Assembly (NCBI GenBank): GCA_045542735.1
Contig: JAZQLQ010000027.1
Span: 1 to 62,928, forward strand
Reading direction: 5' to 3'
Length of the DNA: 62,928 bases
Origin: UBA2882 sp045542735
Lineage (GTDB): Bacteria > Bacillota > Clostridia > Lachnospirales > Lachnospiraceae
Part shown: positions 1 through 8,297 of the stretch, piece after piece
Layout of the letters: each line of letters begins with the position of its first letter
How positions within the stretch are numbered: position 1 is the first letter of the stretch
Translations under genes and position numbers: made by a program
The notes under the pieces: model-generated
The model's database searches: none
What the model was told of the DNA's origin: nothing
The model's input: only the letters and a program-made list of their open reading frames with translations

Positions 1-66
1 AGGCTTAAGGTGTAAGTGCAGTAATGTACGTAGCTGATAAGTACTAATCGGTCGAGGGCTTAACCT
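1..66 (+). rRNA. rrl: 23S rRNA, 3' end (partial)
   Basis: The first ~66 bases carry the conserved bacterial 23S 3' terminus (GTACTAATCGGTCGAGGGC, then TTAACC). The rest of the gene lies upstream of the window. The exact mature end is estimated. No 5S rRNA follows before the tRNA cluster. Confidence 0.93.
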
Positions 67-165
67 GAAGGTTCAGGAAAAGGATAGGAAGTAAAGAGAA
101 AAGATTAGAGAGAAGTCGTTGTTCGGTTTTGAGGGTACTCCAAACAAGGGAGTTATCCTGTAAAT
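67..165 (+). other. 23S to tRNA-Asp spacer without 5S rRNA
   Basis: This 99-base spacer is too short for a ~117-nt 5S gene and shows no 5S-like sequence. I see no promoter of consensus strength, so the tRNA cluster is probably transcribed as the distal part of the upstream rRNA operon. Confidence 0.6.
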
Positions 166-239
166 GGCCCAGTGGCTCAGTTGGTTAGAGCGCCGCCCTG
201 TCACGGCGGAGGTCGTCGGTTCGAGTCCGATCTGGGTCG
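166..239 (+). tRNA. tRNA-Asp (GTC)
   Basis: Full cloverleaf with 7-bp acceptor stem (GGCCCAG with CTGGGTC), anticodon GTC in a GCCGCC-type stem and a GGTTCGAGTCC T-arm. The 3' CCA is not encoded. First tRNA after the 23S gene. Confidence 0.97.
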
Positions 240-263
240 TTTGTATGAGTTATCTCGTACGAT

Positions 264-336
264 GGGATCTTAGCTCAGCTGGGAGAGCATCTGCCTTACA
301 AGCAGAGGGTCACAGGTTCGAGCCCTGTAGGTCCCA
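264..336 (+). tRNA. tRNA-Val (TAC)
   Basis: Acceptor stem GGGATCT/AGGTCCC, anticodon stem-loop CTGCCTTACAAGCAG (anticodon TAC), normal D and T arms. The CCA end is not encoded. Confidence 0.97.
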
Positions 337-375
337 TTCTTTATGTTTTAATATAATATATGGCATATCACATAT

Positions 376-448
376 GCCGATGTGGCTCAATTGGCAGAGC
401 AGCTGATTTGTAATCAGCAGGTTATCGGTTCGAGTCCGATCATCGGCT
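376..448 (+). tRNA. tRNA-Thr (TGT)
   Basis: Acceptor stem GCCGATG/CATCGGC, anticodon TGT in CTGATTTGTAATCAG, T-arm ATCGGTTCGAGTCCGAT. The CCA end is not encoded. Only 4 bases separate it from tRNA-Tyr. Confidence 0.97.
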
Positions 449-452
449 TTAT

Positions 453-534
453 GGACGGATTCCCGAGTGGCCAAAGGGGACAGACTGTAAATCTGCTGCA
501 AATTGCTTCGGTGGTTCGAATCCACCTCCGTCCA
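453..534 (+). tRNA. tRNA-Tyr (GTA)
   Basis: Class II tRNA of 82 nt with a long variable arm (TGCAAATTGCTTCGG region), anticodon GTA and acceptor stem GGACGGA/TCCGTCC. The CCA end is not encoded. Confidence 0.97.
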
Positions 535-588
535 GTCTTCTTTTAAATGTATAAAAGAAGAAGGAAAACAATATAATATTATTAATGA

Positions 589-662
589 CGCGGGGTGGAG
601 CAGTCTGGAAGCTCGTCGGGCTCATAACCCGAAGGTCACAGGTTCAAATCCTGTCCCCGCTA
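589..662 (+). tRNA. initiator tRNA-fMet (CAT)
   Basis: The anticodon stem has the three consecutive G-C pairs of initiators (CGGGCTCATAACCCG), an A11-U24 pair and an unpaired first acceptor position (C1 opposite U72). These mark it as the formyl-methionine initiator, not an elongator. No encoded CCA. Confidence 0.95.
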
Positions 663-681
663 TTTTTGTGCAAAAGCACAT

Positions 682-754
<73 letters not shown>

Positions 755-760
755 CTTTGT

Positions 761-833
761 GGGCCACTAGCTCAGGTGGTAGAGCACTTGACTTTTAATC
801 AAGTTGTCCGGGGTTCGAGTCCCCGGTGGCTCA
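761..833 (+). tRNA. tRNA-Lys (TTT)
   Basis: Acceptor stem GGGCCAC/GTGGCTC, anticodon TTT in CTTGACTTTTAATCAAG, T-arm CCGGGGTTCGAGTCCCCGG. Last tRNA of the array, followed at once by a terminator. No encoded CCA. Confidence 0.97.
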
Positions 834-837
834 TTTG

Positions 838-878
838 AAGATTGAAAACAACTTTGTTGGATTTCAGTCTTTTTTTTA
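838..878 (+). terminator. terminator of the rRNA/tRNA operon
   Basis: A ~14-bp imperfect stem (AAGATTGAAA... pairing with ...TTTCAGTCTT) with a short loop is followed by eight T residues. It sits 4 bases after tRNA-Lys, so it should end the upstream rRNA-tRNA transcript. Confidence 0.85.
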
Positions 879-935
879 TTTTAACTGTAAAAATACTATA
901 AAGTAGTATTTTTCTATGGATATTGTCGAAAAAAA

Positions 936-944
936 TGTTATAAT
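936..944 (+). promoter_or_regulatory. extended -10 promoter of the lipoprotein gene
   Basis: TG-T-TATAAT is a perfect extended -10 element 58 bases before the start codon at 1003. No good -35 is visible at the usual distance, which fits extended -10 promoters. Confidence 0.55.
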
Positions 945-1002
945 ATAAGTGATTTTTGTAAAATCGGGAAGGTATATATAGAGTAAGAAGGGAGAAGATA
1001 CT

Positions 1003-1473
1003 ATGAAAAAATTTAGAAAAACATTAGCCGTATTATTGATTGTTGCAAGTATGTTTACATTACAGGGATGTTCTTACTATGAAGAGTTAACCACACCTGT
1101 TACCAGTCATGAGGTGGTTATGAATGAAACAAACTCTTTTGCATTCCATGTAAATTTGAATGCAGATTTAACCCAGAATTACAAATGGTATGTATATTCT
1201 ACTGCAGATATTGATACTGCTGATACTACATATCGTGAGGGCTTTTTTAATGACACTTATACTTCCGAGTATAAATATATCACACGTAATGAGGGTGAGT
1301 TCGATTTGTACTTAGTTTTGGTTCAGGATGCTAATCTTGAGACAGCCAGAATCTTCCCTTATGAGATGGAAGTTACCAATGAGGGTGTTTCTTTCGAGGA
1401 AATGGCAGCATACAACTTAAGTACAGATAAAAAGCTGATGAAGACTTTAGAAGATGTACTTACATTGGAATAA
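1003..1473 (+). CDS. small hypothetical lipoprotein
   Basis: A 156-residue secreted lipoprotein. The N-terminus is a classic type II signal peptide: basic KKFRK, a hydrophobic stretch of about residues 8-20 and the lipobox LQGC with Cys23 as the lipidation site. The mature part is acidic and rich in aromatic residues, with no domain I recognise. A good ribosome binding site (GGGAGA) precedes the ATG. The gene is monocistronic, between the tRNA terminator and its own terminator. Function unknown; it should be anchored on the outer face of the membrane. Confidence 0.85.
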   Translation: MKKFRKTLAVLLIVASMFTLQGCSYYEELTTPVTSHEVVMNETNSFAFHVNLNADLTQNYKWYVYSTADIDTADTTYREGFFNDTYTSEYKYITRNEGEFDLYLVLVQDANLETARIFPYEMEVTNEGVSFEEMAAYNLSTDKKLMKTLEDVLTLE

Positions 1474-1485
1474 ATTAAGTTATCA

Positions 1486-1516
1486 AAAGATGTCGATGAT
1501 TCGGCATCTTTTTTAT
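1486..1516 (+). terminator. terminator after the lipoprotein gene
   Basis: Stem AAGATGTCGA/TCGGCATCTT with a four-base loop followed by a run of six T residues. Confidence 0.85.
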
Positions 1517-1589
1517 TGGTTAAAAAGGAAAAATACGTTTAGAGAATGTTTAGATTTTAAGGAAAACTATTCAGATGAATGTTATTTTA

Positions 1590-1598
1590 TGTTATAAT
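1590..1598 (+). promoter_or_regulatory. extended -10 promoter of the decarboxylase cluster
   Basis: TG-T-TATAAT lies 52 bases before the GTG start at 1651. It has the same extended -10 form as the element at 936. A weak TTCAGA at 1570-1575 could serve as -35. Confidence 0.5.
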
Positions 1599-1650
1599 GT
1601 AAACCAAGTATGTGCATTTATAATACAAAGCAAAGTGAAAGGGGATTTGT

Positions 1651-3072
1651 GTGGATAAGATTCATGAAGCACTAAATCAAATTGAATCAGGTAATTTGTA
1701 CCCTTTTCACATGCCGGGTCATAAAAGACAGATGACACAGAACGTATGGAAGAATGTTTATTCCCGGGATATTACGGAGATTGACGGCTATGACAATCTG
1801 CATCATGCAGAGGGAATTATCCAAGAAGAGCAGGAATATGCAGCCAAGCTGTTTGGTGTAGAGGAGTCCTTTTATCTGGTAAACGGAAGCAGTTGCGGTG
1901 TATTGGCATCTATTTGTACGGTGGCAGATAAAAATCCTTCGGCAAAAGTCTTGATGTGTAGAAATGCCCACAAGTCAGCATACAATGGATTGCTATTATC
2001 CGGTGTCAAAGCGGACTATCTGTATCCGCAGGAGATGAAGGATTATCCCTTTGTGGGAGCAATTGATACGGATGATGTAAAAGCAGCATTGGGAAGAGAA
2101 AATTATGCGGCAGTTTTTATTACATCACCAACCTATGAAGGTGTGGTCAGTGATATCCGGGCGATTTGCGATCTGGCGCATAAAAAAGGGATTCCGGTGA
2201 TTGTAGATGAAGCACATGGAGCACACTTGAGTCTTTGGGGAGGCGATGGATTTTTCCCGCAAAGCGCATTAAGGATGGGTGCGGATATAGTGATTCAAAG
2301 TCTGCATAAAACTTTGCCGGCTATGACACAAACGGCTATTTTGCATGTGCAGGGTGAGCGGATTGACAGGCAACGATTGCGGTTGTATTTGAGTACATTC
2401 CAATCCAGTAGCCCTTCCTATATACTGATGAACAGTATCAGTAGTTGTCTACATTTTTGTGATGAAAATAGAGAAAAACTGATTCAACAATATAAGGAAC
2501 GGTTAAACTGTTTTTATAAAAAGACACAGAAGCTTATGCGCATCAAAGTCTTTGGACCGGACGAGCATAGAGATCCAGGGAAAATTGTAATAGATGCAAC
2601 GAAGTGTGGATTGAATGGAAATGAACTCAGTGCGGTATTGAGAGAAACCTATCATTTGGAAATGGAAATGGCTGCAAGAGACTATGTTATAGCCATGACA
2701 AGTGTGATGGATACAGAGGATGGATTTGAACGGTTGTGGCAGGCGCTTAGAGAATTGGACATTTCTGAAAATGGAATGATTGCCACAAGCAAGGATTCAA
2801 CTAAATTGCCACAGGCAAACATGGTGATGTCCATAAAAGAAGCACTTTCCAAGCAAGGCGAAAGTGTGTTGATAAAGGATTGTAAAGACCGGATTAGTAA
2901 GGAATTTATTTATCCGTATCCGCCGGGAATTCCCATTGTGACACCGGGTGAGATGATCACACAAGAGATTTTAGACTATATAAAAGATTCTAAAGATTTG
3001 GGGATACAGATGCAAGGTCCGGAAGATTATTTGGGCGATAAAATTTGCTGTATCAGAGAAACAGATATATAA
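1651..3072 (+). CDS. Orn/Lys/Arg decarboxylase family protein (YaaO/SpeA type)
   Basis: A PLP-dependent basic amino acid decarboxylase of the aspartate-aminotransferase fold, 473 residues as in B. subtilis YaaO/SpeA. Visible are the N-terminal FHMPGHKR motif (residues ~19-26), the PLP-site DEAHGAH (186-192) and the Schiff-base lysine in SLHKTLPAM (Lys220). The small C-terminal domain is present, so the enzyme looks complete. The start is GTG with AAAGGGGAT upstream. It probably makes cadaverine, agmatine or putrescine; sequence alone does not settle which. In B. subtilis yaaO opens the cluster leading to holB and rsmI, and the same neighbours follow here after pyk. Confidence 0.85.
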   Translation: MDKIHEALNQIESGNLYPFHMPGHKRQMTQNVWKNVYSRDITEIDGYDNLHHAEGIIQEEQEYAAKLFGVEESFYLVNGSSCGVLASICTVADKNPSAKVLMCRNAHKSAYNGLLLSGVKADYLYPQEMKDYPFVGAIDTDDVKAALGRENYAAVFITSPTYEGVVSDIRAICDLAHKKGIPVIVDEAHGAHLSLWGGDGFFPQSALRMGADIVIQSLHKTLPAMTQTAILHVQGERIDRQRLRLYLSTFQSSSPSYILMNSISSCLHFCDENREKLIQQYKERLNCFYKKTQKLMRIKVFGPDEHRDPGKIVIDATKCGLNGNELSAVLRETYHLEMEMAARDYVIAMTSVMDTEDGFERLWQALRELDISENGMIATSKDSTKLPQANMVMSIKEALSKQGESVLIKDCKDRISKEFIYPYPPGIPIVTPGEMITQEILDYIKDSKDLGIQMQGPEDYLGDKICCIRETDI

Positions 3073-3111
3073 AATATAATTTCAAAATATATGAGACAGA
3101 GAGGGAAAGAC

Positions 3112-4524
3112 ATGAGAAAAACAAAAATTATTTGTACAATCGGACCGGCTTCCGAAAATGAAGAGACTTTAAGAGAGTTGATGTTGGCAGGTATGAATGT
3201 TGCCAGATTTAACTTTTCACACGGAACCCATGAGGAACAAAAGAGAAAACTTACCAGTGTATTGAAGGTCAGCAATGAGCTGGGACTTCCTGTGGCTACG
3301 CTGCTTGATACAAAAGGACCGGAAATCCGTTTGAAAGATTTTGAAAACGGTAAAGAACAGTTAGTGGAAGGACAAACCTTTACATTGACAACAGAAGAGA
3401 TGATGGGTACTAATGAAAAAGCATCTATCACCTATAAAAATCTCAAAAACGATGTAAAAGTAGGTATGACAATCCTCATTGATGACGGTAAGATTGAGAT
3501 GGTCATTGAGAAAATCACAGATACCGATATTGTATGCCGTGTCATCAATGGAGGTTTTGTATCCAATCATAAGGGTATCAATGCACCCGGTGCGGTATTG
3601 TCCATGCCTTATATCAGTGATGTGGACAGAGCGGATATTACATTCTGTGCACAGATGGGTTATGACTTTTTGGCAGCTTCCTTTGCAAGAAGTAAAGAGG
3701 ATATTCTGGAAGTCAGAAAGATTTTGGATGAAAATAACAGCAAGGCAAAGATTATTGCCAAGATTGAAAATATGCAGGGTATTGAAAATGTGGAGGAAAT
3801 CCTGGAAGTATCTGACGGTATCATGGTAGCCAGAGGTGATATGGGTGTTGAGATTCCGTTAGAAGAAGTTCCCGTTATCCAGAAGGCTATGATTAAAAAA
3901 GCGGTAGCACAGGGTAAACAGGTTATTACTGCTACACAGATGCTGGAATCTATGATCAGTAATCCCCGTCCTACACGTGCAGAGACTGCCGATGTAGCAA
4001 ATGCTATTTATGATGGTACTACAGCTATCATGCTTTCAGGAGAAACAGCAGCCGGTGATTATCCCATTGAGGCGGTTACCACCATGGCAAAAATTGCAGA
4101 AAGAGCAGAGCAGGATATTGACTACGGCGGAAGAATGAAAAAATATGATACCGCTGATGGGGTAGATATTACAACCGCTATTTCCCATGCAACCTGTACC
4201 ACAGCTATGGATTTGCGTGCAGCAGCGATTATTACTGTGACCATGTCCGGTTTTACCGCAGATATGATCTCCAGATATAAACCCGGTTGTCCGATTATCG
4301 GATGTAGTGTAAATCCCCGTGTATGTCGTCAGTTAAATCTTTCCTGGGGTGTAGCTCCGCTACTAATCCATAAGGAAGAAACAGCCGATGATTTATTTGA
4401 AGAAGCAACAAAGGCAGCGGAAAAAGCAGGACTTGTGAAAAAAGGTGATTTGGTTGTATTAACTGCAGGTGTTCCTTTGGGAATGACAGGAACAACCAAT
4501 ATGATCCGCGTTATTGAGATTTAA
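3112..4524 (+). CDS. pyk: pyruvate kinase
   Basis: Converts phosphoenolpyruvate and ADP to pyruvate and ATP, the last step of glycolysis. The protein of 470 residues starts with KTKIICTIGPAS and has NFSHG, LDTKGPEIR, the active-site IENMQG region, VARGDMGVE and TRAETADVANA motifs. The A, B and C domains are all present without the extra C-terminal PEP-utiliser domain of some Firmicutes. I chose ATG 3112 over an in-frame ATG at 3091 because AGAGAGG stands at the right distance and the family begins here. It sits between the decarboxylase and the gmk-yaaR-holB run, where this cluster does not normally carry pyk. Confidence 0.95.
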   Translation: MRKTKIICTIGPASENEETLRELMLAGMNVARFNFSHGTHEEQKRKLTSVLKVSNELGLPVATLLDTKGPEIRLKDFENGKEQLVEGQTFTLTTEEMMGTNEKASITYKNLKNDVKVGMTILIDDGKIEMVIEKITDTDIVCRVINGGFVSNHKGINAPGAVLSMPYISDVDRADITFCAQMGYDFLAASFARSKEDILEVRKILDENNSKAKIIAKIENMQGIENVEEILEVSDGIMVARGDMGVEIPLEEVPVIQKAMIKKAVAQGKQVITATQMLESMISNPRPTRAETADVANAIYDGTTAIMLSGETAAGDYPIEAVTTMAKIAERAEQDIDYGGRMKKYDTADGVDITTAISHATCTTAMDLRAAAIITVTMSGFTADMISRYKPGCPIIGCSVNPRVCRQLNLSWGVAPLLIHKEETADDLFEEATKAAEKAGLVKKGDLVVLTAGVPLGMTGTTNMIRVIEI

Positions 4525-4559
4525 AAGAACGGAGAGGGACAATCGTTCCGGTGTAGTGT

Positions 4560-5144
4560 ATGGGTAGGATTTTTTATCTAATGGGGAAAAGTTCATCAGG
4601 CAAGGACACCATCTACAAAGAGTTGTTGAAAAGGGAGTCTTTGCGGCTTGAAAAGATTGTATTGTATACCACCAGACCGGTACGTGCAGGAGAAACAGAA
4701 GGTGTGCAGTACCATTTTGTGGATGATGCCAAGGCACAGTCTTTGCAGAATGAGGGTAAAGTAATCGAAATGCGTGAATACCATACGTTTCACGGGTTGT
4801 GGAAATATTTTACCGTGGATGATGGGCAGATTGATTTGAGTATTCATGATTATCTGATTATCGGTACCATTGAGTCTTTTGTTAAAACCAAGGCTTACTT
4901 CGGAGCAGAAAAAGTGATGCCGATTATGATTGAGCTGGATGATGGTGTGCGTTTGCAACGGGCACTTGACAGAGAACGAAGTGAAGACAGGCCCAGGTAT
5001 GAAGAAATGTGTCGTCGTTTTTTGGCGGATAGCACAGATTTTTCCAAAGAGAAAAAGGCAGAAGCAGGCATTGATAAAGAGTTTTATAATGATGATTTAG
5101 AGCAGTGTCTGAAGGAAATTGAGGAATATATACAATCCTGCTAA
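4560..5144 (+). CDS. guanylate-kinase-like nucleotide kinase
   Basis: A 194-residue P-loop kinase of the guanylate kinase family. The Walker A motif is GKSSSGKDT (residues 9-17), ending in Asp-Thr rather than the usual Gly-Thr/Ser. The GMP-binding signature YTTRPVRAGETEG (36-48) and a basic lid region (RALDRERSEDRPR, ~140-152) are present. In B. subtilis this place between yaaO and yaaR holds thymidylate kinase (tmk) and yaaQ. Whether this enzyme phosphorylates GMP or another nucleotide is open, and a second canonical gmk may exist elsewhere. The ribosome binding site GGAGAGG is unusually far (about 21 bases) from the ATG. Confidence 0.75.
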   Translation: MGRIFYLMGKSSSGKDTIYKELLKRESLRLEKIVLYTTRPVRAGETEGVQYHFVDDAKAQSLQNEGKVIEMREYHTFHGLWKYFTVDDGQIDLSIHDYLIIGTIESFVKTKAYFGAEKVMPIMIELDDGVRLQRALDRERSEDRPRYEEMCRRFLADSTDFSKEKKAEAGIDKEFYNDDLEQCLKEIEEYIQSC

Positions 5145-5158
5145 AAAGGGGTGAGGAT

Positions 5159-5599
5159 ATGGATATTAAGGTAAATCAGGCAGCGCCTATTACACAGGTG
5201 CAGCAGGCAGAAACACAACAAGTATCCGATGGGACTTTTAAGTTTATATTGGCAAGTAATATTGCGGAGGAAGAACTTCAGACCCGTCTCAGCTCCATGA
5301 TGGAAGAGATTACCAGACAGGGAGACCGTCTTTCCAAAAAGATGGATGTGCGGGATATGAAAAAATACCGCAGTCTCATCAAGGATTTTATGAATGAGGT
5401 TGTAAATCGCAGTCATAAGTTTTCCAGAGAAAATTTTTTGGATAAAAGAGGACGTCACAGGGTTTATGGTATTATTCGTCAGGTAGATGACACCTTGGAT
5501 GAGTTGGCAAGGGAACTTATGAAGGATGAAAAGGACCATCTTTCCATTTTAGGCAAGATTGGCGAAATCAGAGGTTTACTTCTGGATATATTTACTTAA
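5159..5599 (+). CDS. yaaR: YaaR family protein (DUF327)
   Basis: A 146-residue, mostly helical, charged soluble protein matching the YaaR/DUF327 family, which is found next to holB across Firmicutes and has no established biochemical role. The conserved C-terminal half includes LDKRGRHRVYGIIRQVDD. It starts 14 bases after the kinase gene with GGGGTGAGG as ribosome binding site and is co-transcribed with holB. Confidence 0.8.
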   Translation: MDIKVNQAAPITQVQQAETQQVSDGTFKFILASNIAEEELQTRLSSMMEEITRQGDRLSKKMDVRDMKKYRSLIKDFMNEVVNRSHKFSRENFLDKRGRHRVYGIIRQVDDTLDELARELMKDEKDHLSILGKIGEIRGLLLDIFT

Positions 5600-5642
5600 G
5601 CGTGTTACAATAGGGTGCAAGGAACGAAAAGAGGGTGGCAGA

Positions 5643-6629
5643 ATGGCAACATTTCAGGATATCATCGGACAAGAACAGATTATCGAGCATTTACAGACGG
5701 CAGTAAAGACACAAAAGGTGTCCCATGCTTATATTTTGCAAGGCGAAAGAAGTGCGGGCAAAGAATTTATCGCAAAGATTTTTGCCGCTGCTTTACAATG
5801 CGAAAAGCAGGATGGAAATCCCTGTGGGGAGTGTCGCTCCTGTAAACAGGCAGAAAGCGGCAATCAGCCGGATATCATCCGTGTGTCCCATGAGAAACCC
5901 AACACCATCGGTGTAGAGGATATCCGTAAGATTACGGGAGATATTGCTATTAAGCCTTACAGCAGTTCCAGAAAAATATACATTGTAAATGAAGCAGAGA
6001 AGATGACGGTTCAGGCTCAGAATGCACTGTTAAAGACTTTGGAAGAGCCGCCGGAGTATGCAGTAATCCTGCTTTTAACCACCAATGTAGATACTTTATT
6101 GCCTACCATCTTAAGCCGTTGTGTACTTTTGACCATGAAGCCGGTAAGGGATGATTTGGTAAAAAAATATTTGATGAAGGATTTGATGATTCCCGAGTAT
6201 AAAGCAGATGTGTGTGTAGCTTTTGCCAGAGGTAATGTGGGCAAAGCTAAGGCATTGGCATCCAGCGAAGAATTTGACAATATCAAATCCGATGCGGTAA
6301 CTTTATTGAAGTATATCCGTGATATGGAGATCAGTGAGATTGTACAGGCCATTAAAAAGATTGCCGAGTACAAATTTGACATTAATGATTATCTGGATAT
6401 TTTATCCGTATGGTATCGTGATGTATTGCTGTTTAAAGCAACCAATGATGTGAATCATCTGATTTTCCGTGATGAGATACAGTATATTAAAAAGACAGCA
6501 GACCAGAGTGCATATGAAGGAATCGAAGAGATTTTGGATGCTCTGGAGAAGGCAAAAGCAAGATTAAAGGCTAATGTTAATTTTGACCTTACCATGGAAC
6601 TCTTGCTGTTGACCATAAAGGAGAATTAA
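5643..6629 (+). CDS. holB: DNA polymerase III subunit delta'
   Basis: A clamp-loader subunit that loads the beta clamp during replication. The protein of 328 residues has a degenerate Walker A (GERSAGKE), the four-cysteine zinc module (CEKQDGNPCGECRSC), the ALLKTLEEPPEYAV helix and the SRC motif after TILSR, all in the order expected for AAA+ delta'. The non-canonical P-loop agrees with delta' not being an ATPase. ATG 5643 with AGAGGGTGG upstream is preferred over a longer in-frame extension that overlaps yaaR. It lies in the conserved yaaR-holB-ricT order. Confidence 0.92.
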   Translation: MATFQDIIGQEQIIEHLQTAVKTQKVSHAYILQGERSAGKEFIAKIFAAALQCEKQDGNPCGECRSCKQAESGNQPDIIRVSHEKPNTIGVEDIRKITGDIAIKPYSSSRKIYIVNEAEKMTVQAQNALLKTLEEPPEYAVILLLTTNVDTLLPTILSRCVLLTMKPVRDDLVKKYLMKDLMIPEYKADVCVAFARGNVGKAKALASSEEFDNIKSDAVTLLKYIRDMEISEIVQAIKKIAEYKFDINDYLDILSVWYRDVLLFKATNDVNHLIFRDEIQYIKKTADQSAYEGIEEILDALEKAKARLKANVNFDLTMELLLLTIKEN

Positions 6630-6633
6630 AAGC

Positions 6634-7542
6634 ATGCGCAAAATTGTAGGAATCCGTTTCCGAACAGCAGGAAAAGTATATTATTTTGATCCCCTGCATT
6701 TTGAGATTAATAAGGGAGATCATGTCATTGTAGAGACAGCCAGAGGCGTGGAATACGGTACAGCAGTCAGCGGTATCCGTGAGATTGAAGAGGATAAGAT
6801 TACACAGCCCTTGAAGCCTGTCATTCGTATTGCGACAGAAAGAGATGACAAACAACAGGAAGAAAACAAGGGAAAAGAGAAAGAGGCTTTTCAGATATGT
6901 TTGGAGAAAATCCGCAAACACAATCTGGAGATGAAGCTCATTGATACCGAATATACCTTTGACAATAACAAAATTTTATTTTACTTTACCGCAGACGGTA
7001 GAATTGACTTCCGTGAGTTGGTAAAGGATTTGGCAGCAGTGTTTAAGACACGTATTGAATTACGTCAGATTGGTGTCAGGGATGAGACCAAGGTGCTGGG
7101 TGGCATCGGTATCTGCGGAAGAGCATTGTGCTGTCACACATTTTTATCTGAGTTTGCACCGGTATCCATTAAGATGGCGAAGGAGCAGAATTTATCCTTG
7201 AACCCCACCAAGATTTCAGGTGTATGCGGCAGATTGATGTGCTGTCTCAAAAATGAGGAAGAGACCTATGAAGAGTTGAACCGCCGTTTACCCAATGTAG
7301 GTGATTATGTGACTACAGATGATGGTCTGAAGGGTGAGGTACACAGCGTTAATGTATTGAGACAGTTAGTAAAAATTGTTGTAGAAAATGATGATGAAAA
7401 GGAAATCATGGAGTATCATGTAGACCAGCTTCGTTTTAAACGCCGTCATCGCAAAGACAAGATGGATGTAAACGATGCAGAGTTAAAGGCATTGGAGAAG
7501 TTGGAGAAACAGGAAGGAAAGTCAAAATTAGATGACAATTAA
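6634..7542 (+). CDS. ricT: PSP1 domain protein RicT/YaaT
   Basis: A 302-residue PSP1-family protein. The central part has the conserved cysteine-rich segment GGIGICGRALCCHTF and CGRLMCCLKNE (about residues 150-200), which in B. subtilis RicT (YaaT) helps bind iron-sulfur clusters in the RicA-RicF-RicT complex that controls RNase Y-dependent mRNA maturation, competence, biofilm and sporulation. The C-terminus is long, charged and lysine-rich. It starts 4 bases after holB and its last 11 bases overlap the next gene, so translation is probably coupled. Confidence 0.9.
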   Translation: MRKIVGIRFRTAGKVYYFDPLHFEINKGDHVIVETARGVEYGTAVSGIREIEEDKITQPLKPVIRIATERDDKQQEENKGKEKEAFQICLEKIRKHNLEMKLIDTEYTFDNNKILFYFTADGRIDFRELVKDLAAVFKTRIELRQIGVRDETKVLGGIGICGRALCCHTFLSEFAPVSIKMAKEQNLSLNPTKISGVCGRLMCCLKNEEETYEELNRRLPNVGDYVTTDDGLKGEVHSVNVLRQLVKIVVENDDEKEIMEYHVDQLRFKRRHRKDKMDVNDAELKALEKLEKQEGKSKLDDN

Positions 7543-8296
7543 TCTGAAAGAGGGAGAACGTCTGGATGATTTGGGCAGAAAAGGTTATCGGATTATACAA
7601 AATCCGGCAACCTTTTGCTTTGGTATCGATGCCGTACTTTTAACCGGATTTGCTAAGATAAAACCCGGGGCAAAGGTATTGGATATGGGAACGGGAACCG
7701 GTATTATACCTATATTGCTGGAGGCAAAAACAGAAGCGGCCCATCTGACCGGTTTGGAGATCCAGGAAGAAAGTGCCGATATGGCAAGACGTAGCGTATC
7801 TCTCAATGATTTAGATACAAAGATTGATATTGTAAACGGTGATATCAAGGAAGCTTCAACTATATTTGGTAAAGGCGTTTTTGATGTTGTGACATGTAAT
7901 CCCCCATACATGATTGGAGCACATGGATTGACCGGTGAAAATGATCGAAAGACCATCGCCAGACATGAGGTGCTTTGTACCTTTGATGATGTGGCAAGAG
8001 AGGCGGCAGCAGTTTTAAAGCCAGGTGGTACTTTTTATCTGGTACATAGACCTTTCCGGTTGGTAGAGTTATTTTTGACCATGAGCAAGTACCATTTGGA
8101 GCCTAAGCGCATGAAGCTGGTGCATCCTTTTGTGGATAAAGAGCCCAATATGGTGTTGATAGAGGCAAAGAAGGGTGGTAATTCACGGATTGCAGTGGAA
8201 AGCCCCTTGATTGTATACAAAGAGCCCGGCGTCTATACCGATGAAATTTATGATATTTACAAGCCGGAGGAATATGACGACAGAAAGCGAATATAA
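7532..8296 (+). CDS. yabB: tRNA1(Val) (adenine37-N6)-methyltransferase type protein
   Basis: A 254-residue SAM-dependent N6-adenine methyltransferase of the YfiC/TrmN6 (YabB) family. Motif I is DMGTGTGIIP (~residues 51-60) and the catalytic motif IV is CNPPYM (~127-132), the NPPY signature of N6-adenine methylases. A SAM-binding Rossmann fold fills most of the chain, with a lysine-rich C-terminus. The ATG lies inside the end of ricT (ATGACAATTAA), an 11-base overlap. The order ricT-yabB-rsmI matches Firmicutes. The exact substrate is inferred from family, not seen. Confidence 0.85.
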   Translation: MTINLKEGERLDDLGRKGYRIIQNPATFCFGIDAVLLTGFAKIKPGAKVLDMGTGTGIIPILLEAKTEAAHLTGLEIQEESADMARRSVSLNDLDTKIDIVNGDIKEASTIFGKGVFDVVTCNPPYMIGAHGLTGENDRKTIARHEVLCTFDDVAREAAAVLKPGGTFYLVHRPFRLVELFLTMSKYHLEPKRMKLVHPFVDKEPNMVLIEAKKGGNSRIAVESPLIVYKEPGVYTDEIYDIYKPEEYDDRKRI

Positions 8297-8297
8297 T

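Noticed and set aside
5559..5642. N-terminal extension of holB back into yaaR
   Set aside because: The family start and the only ribosome binding site point to ATG 5643; the extension overlaps yaaR.
8211..8297. N-terminal extension of rsmI into yabB
   Set aside because: The added residues are the yabB gene in another frame; RsmI proteins begin at the LYLCATPIG segment.
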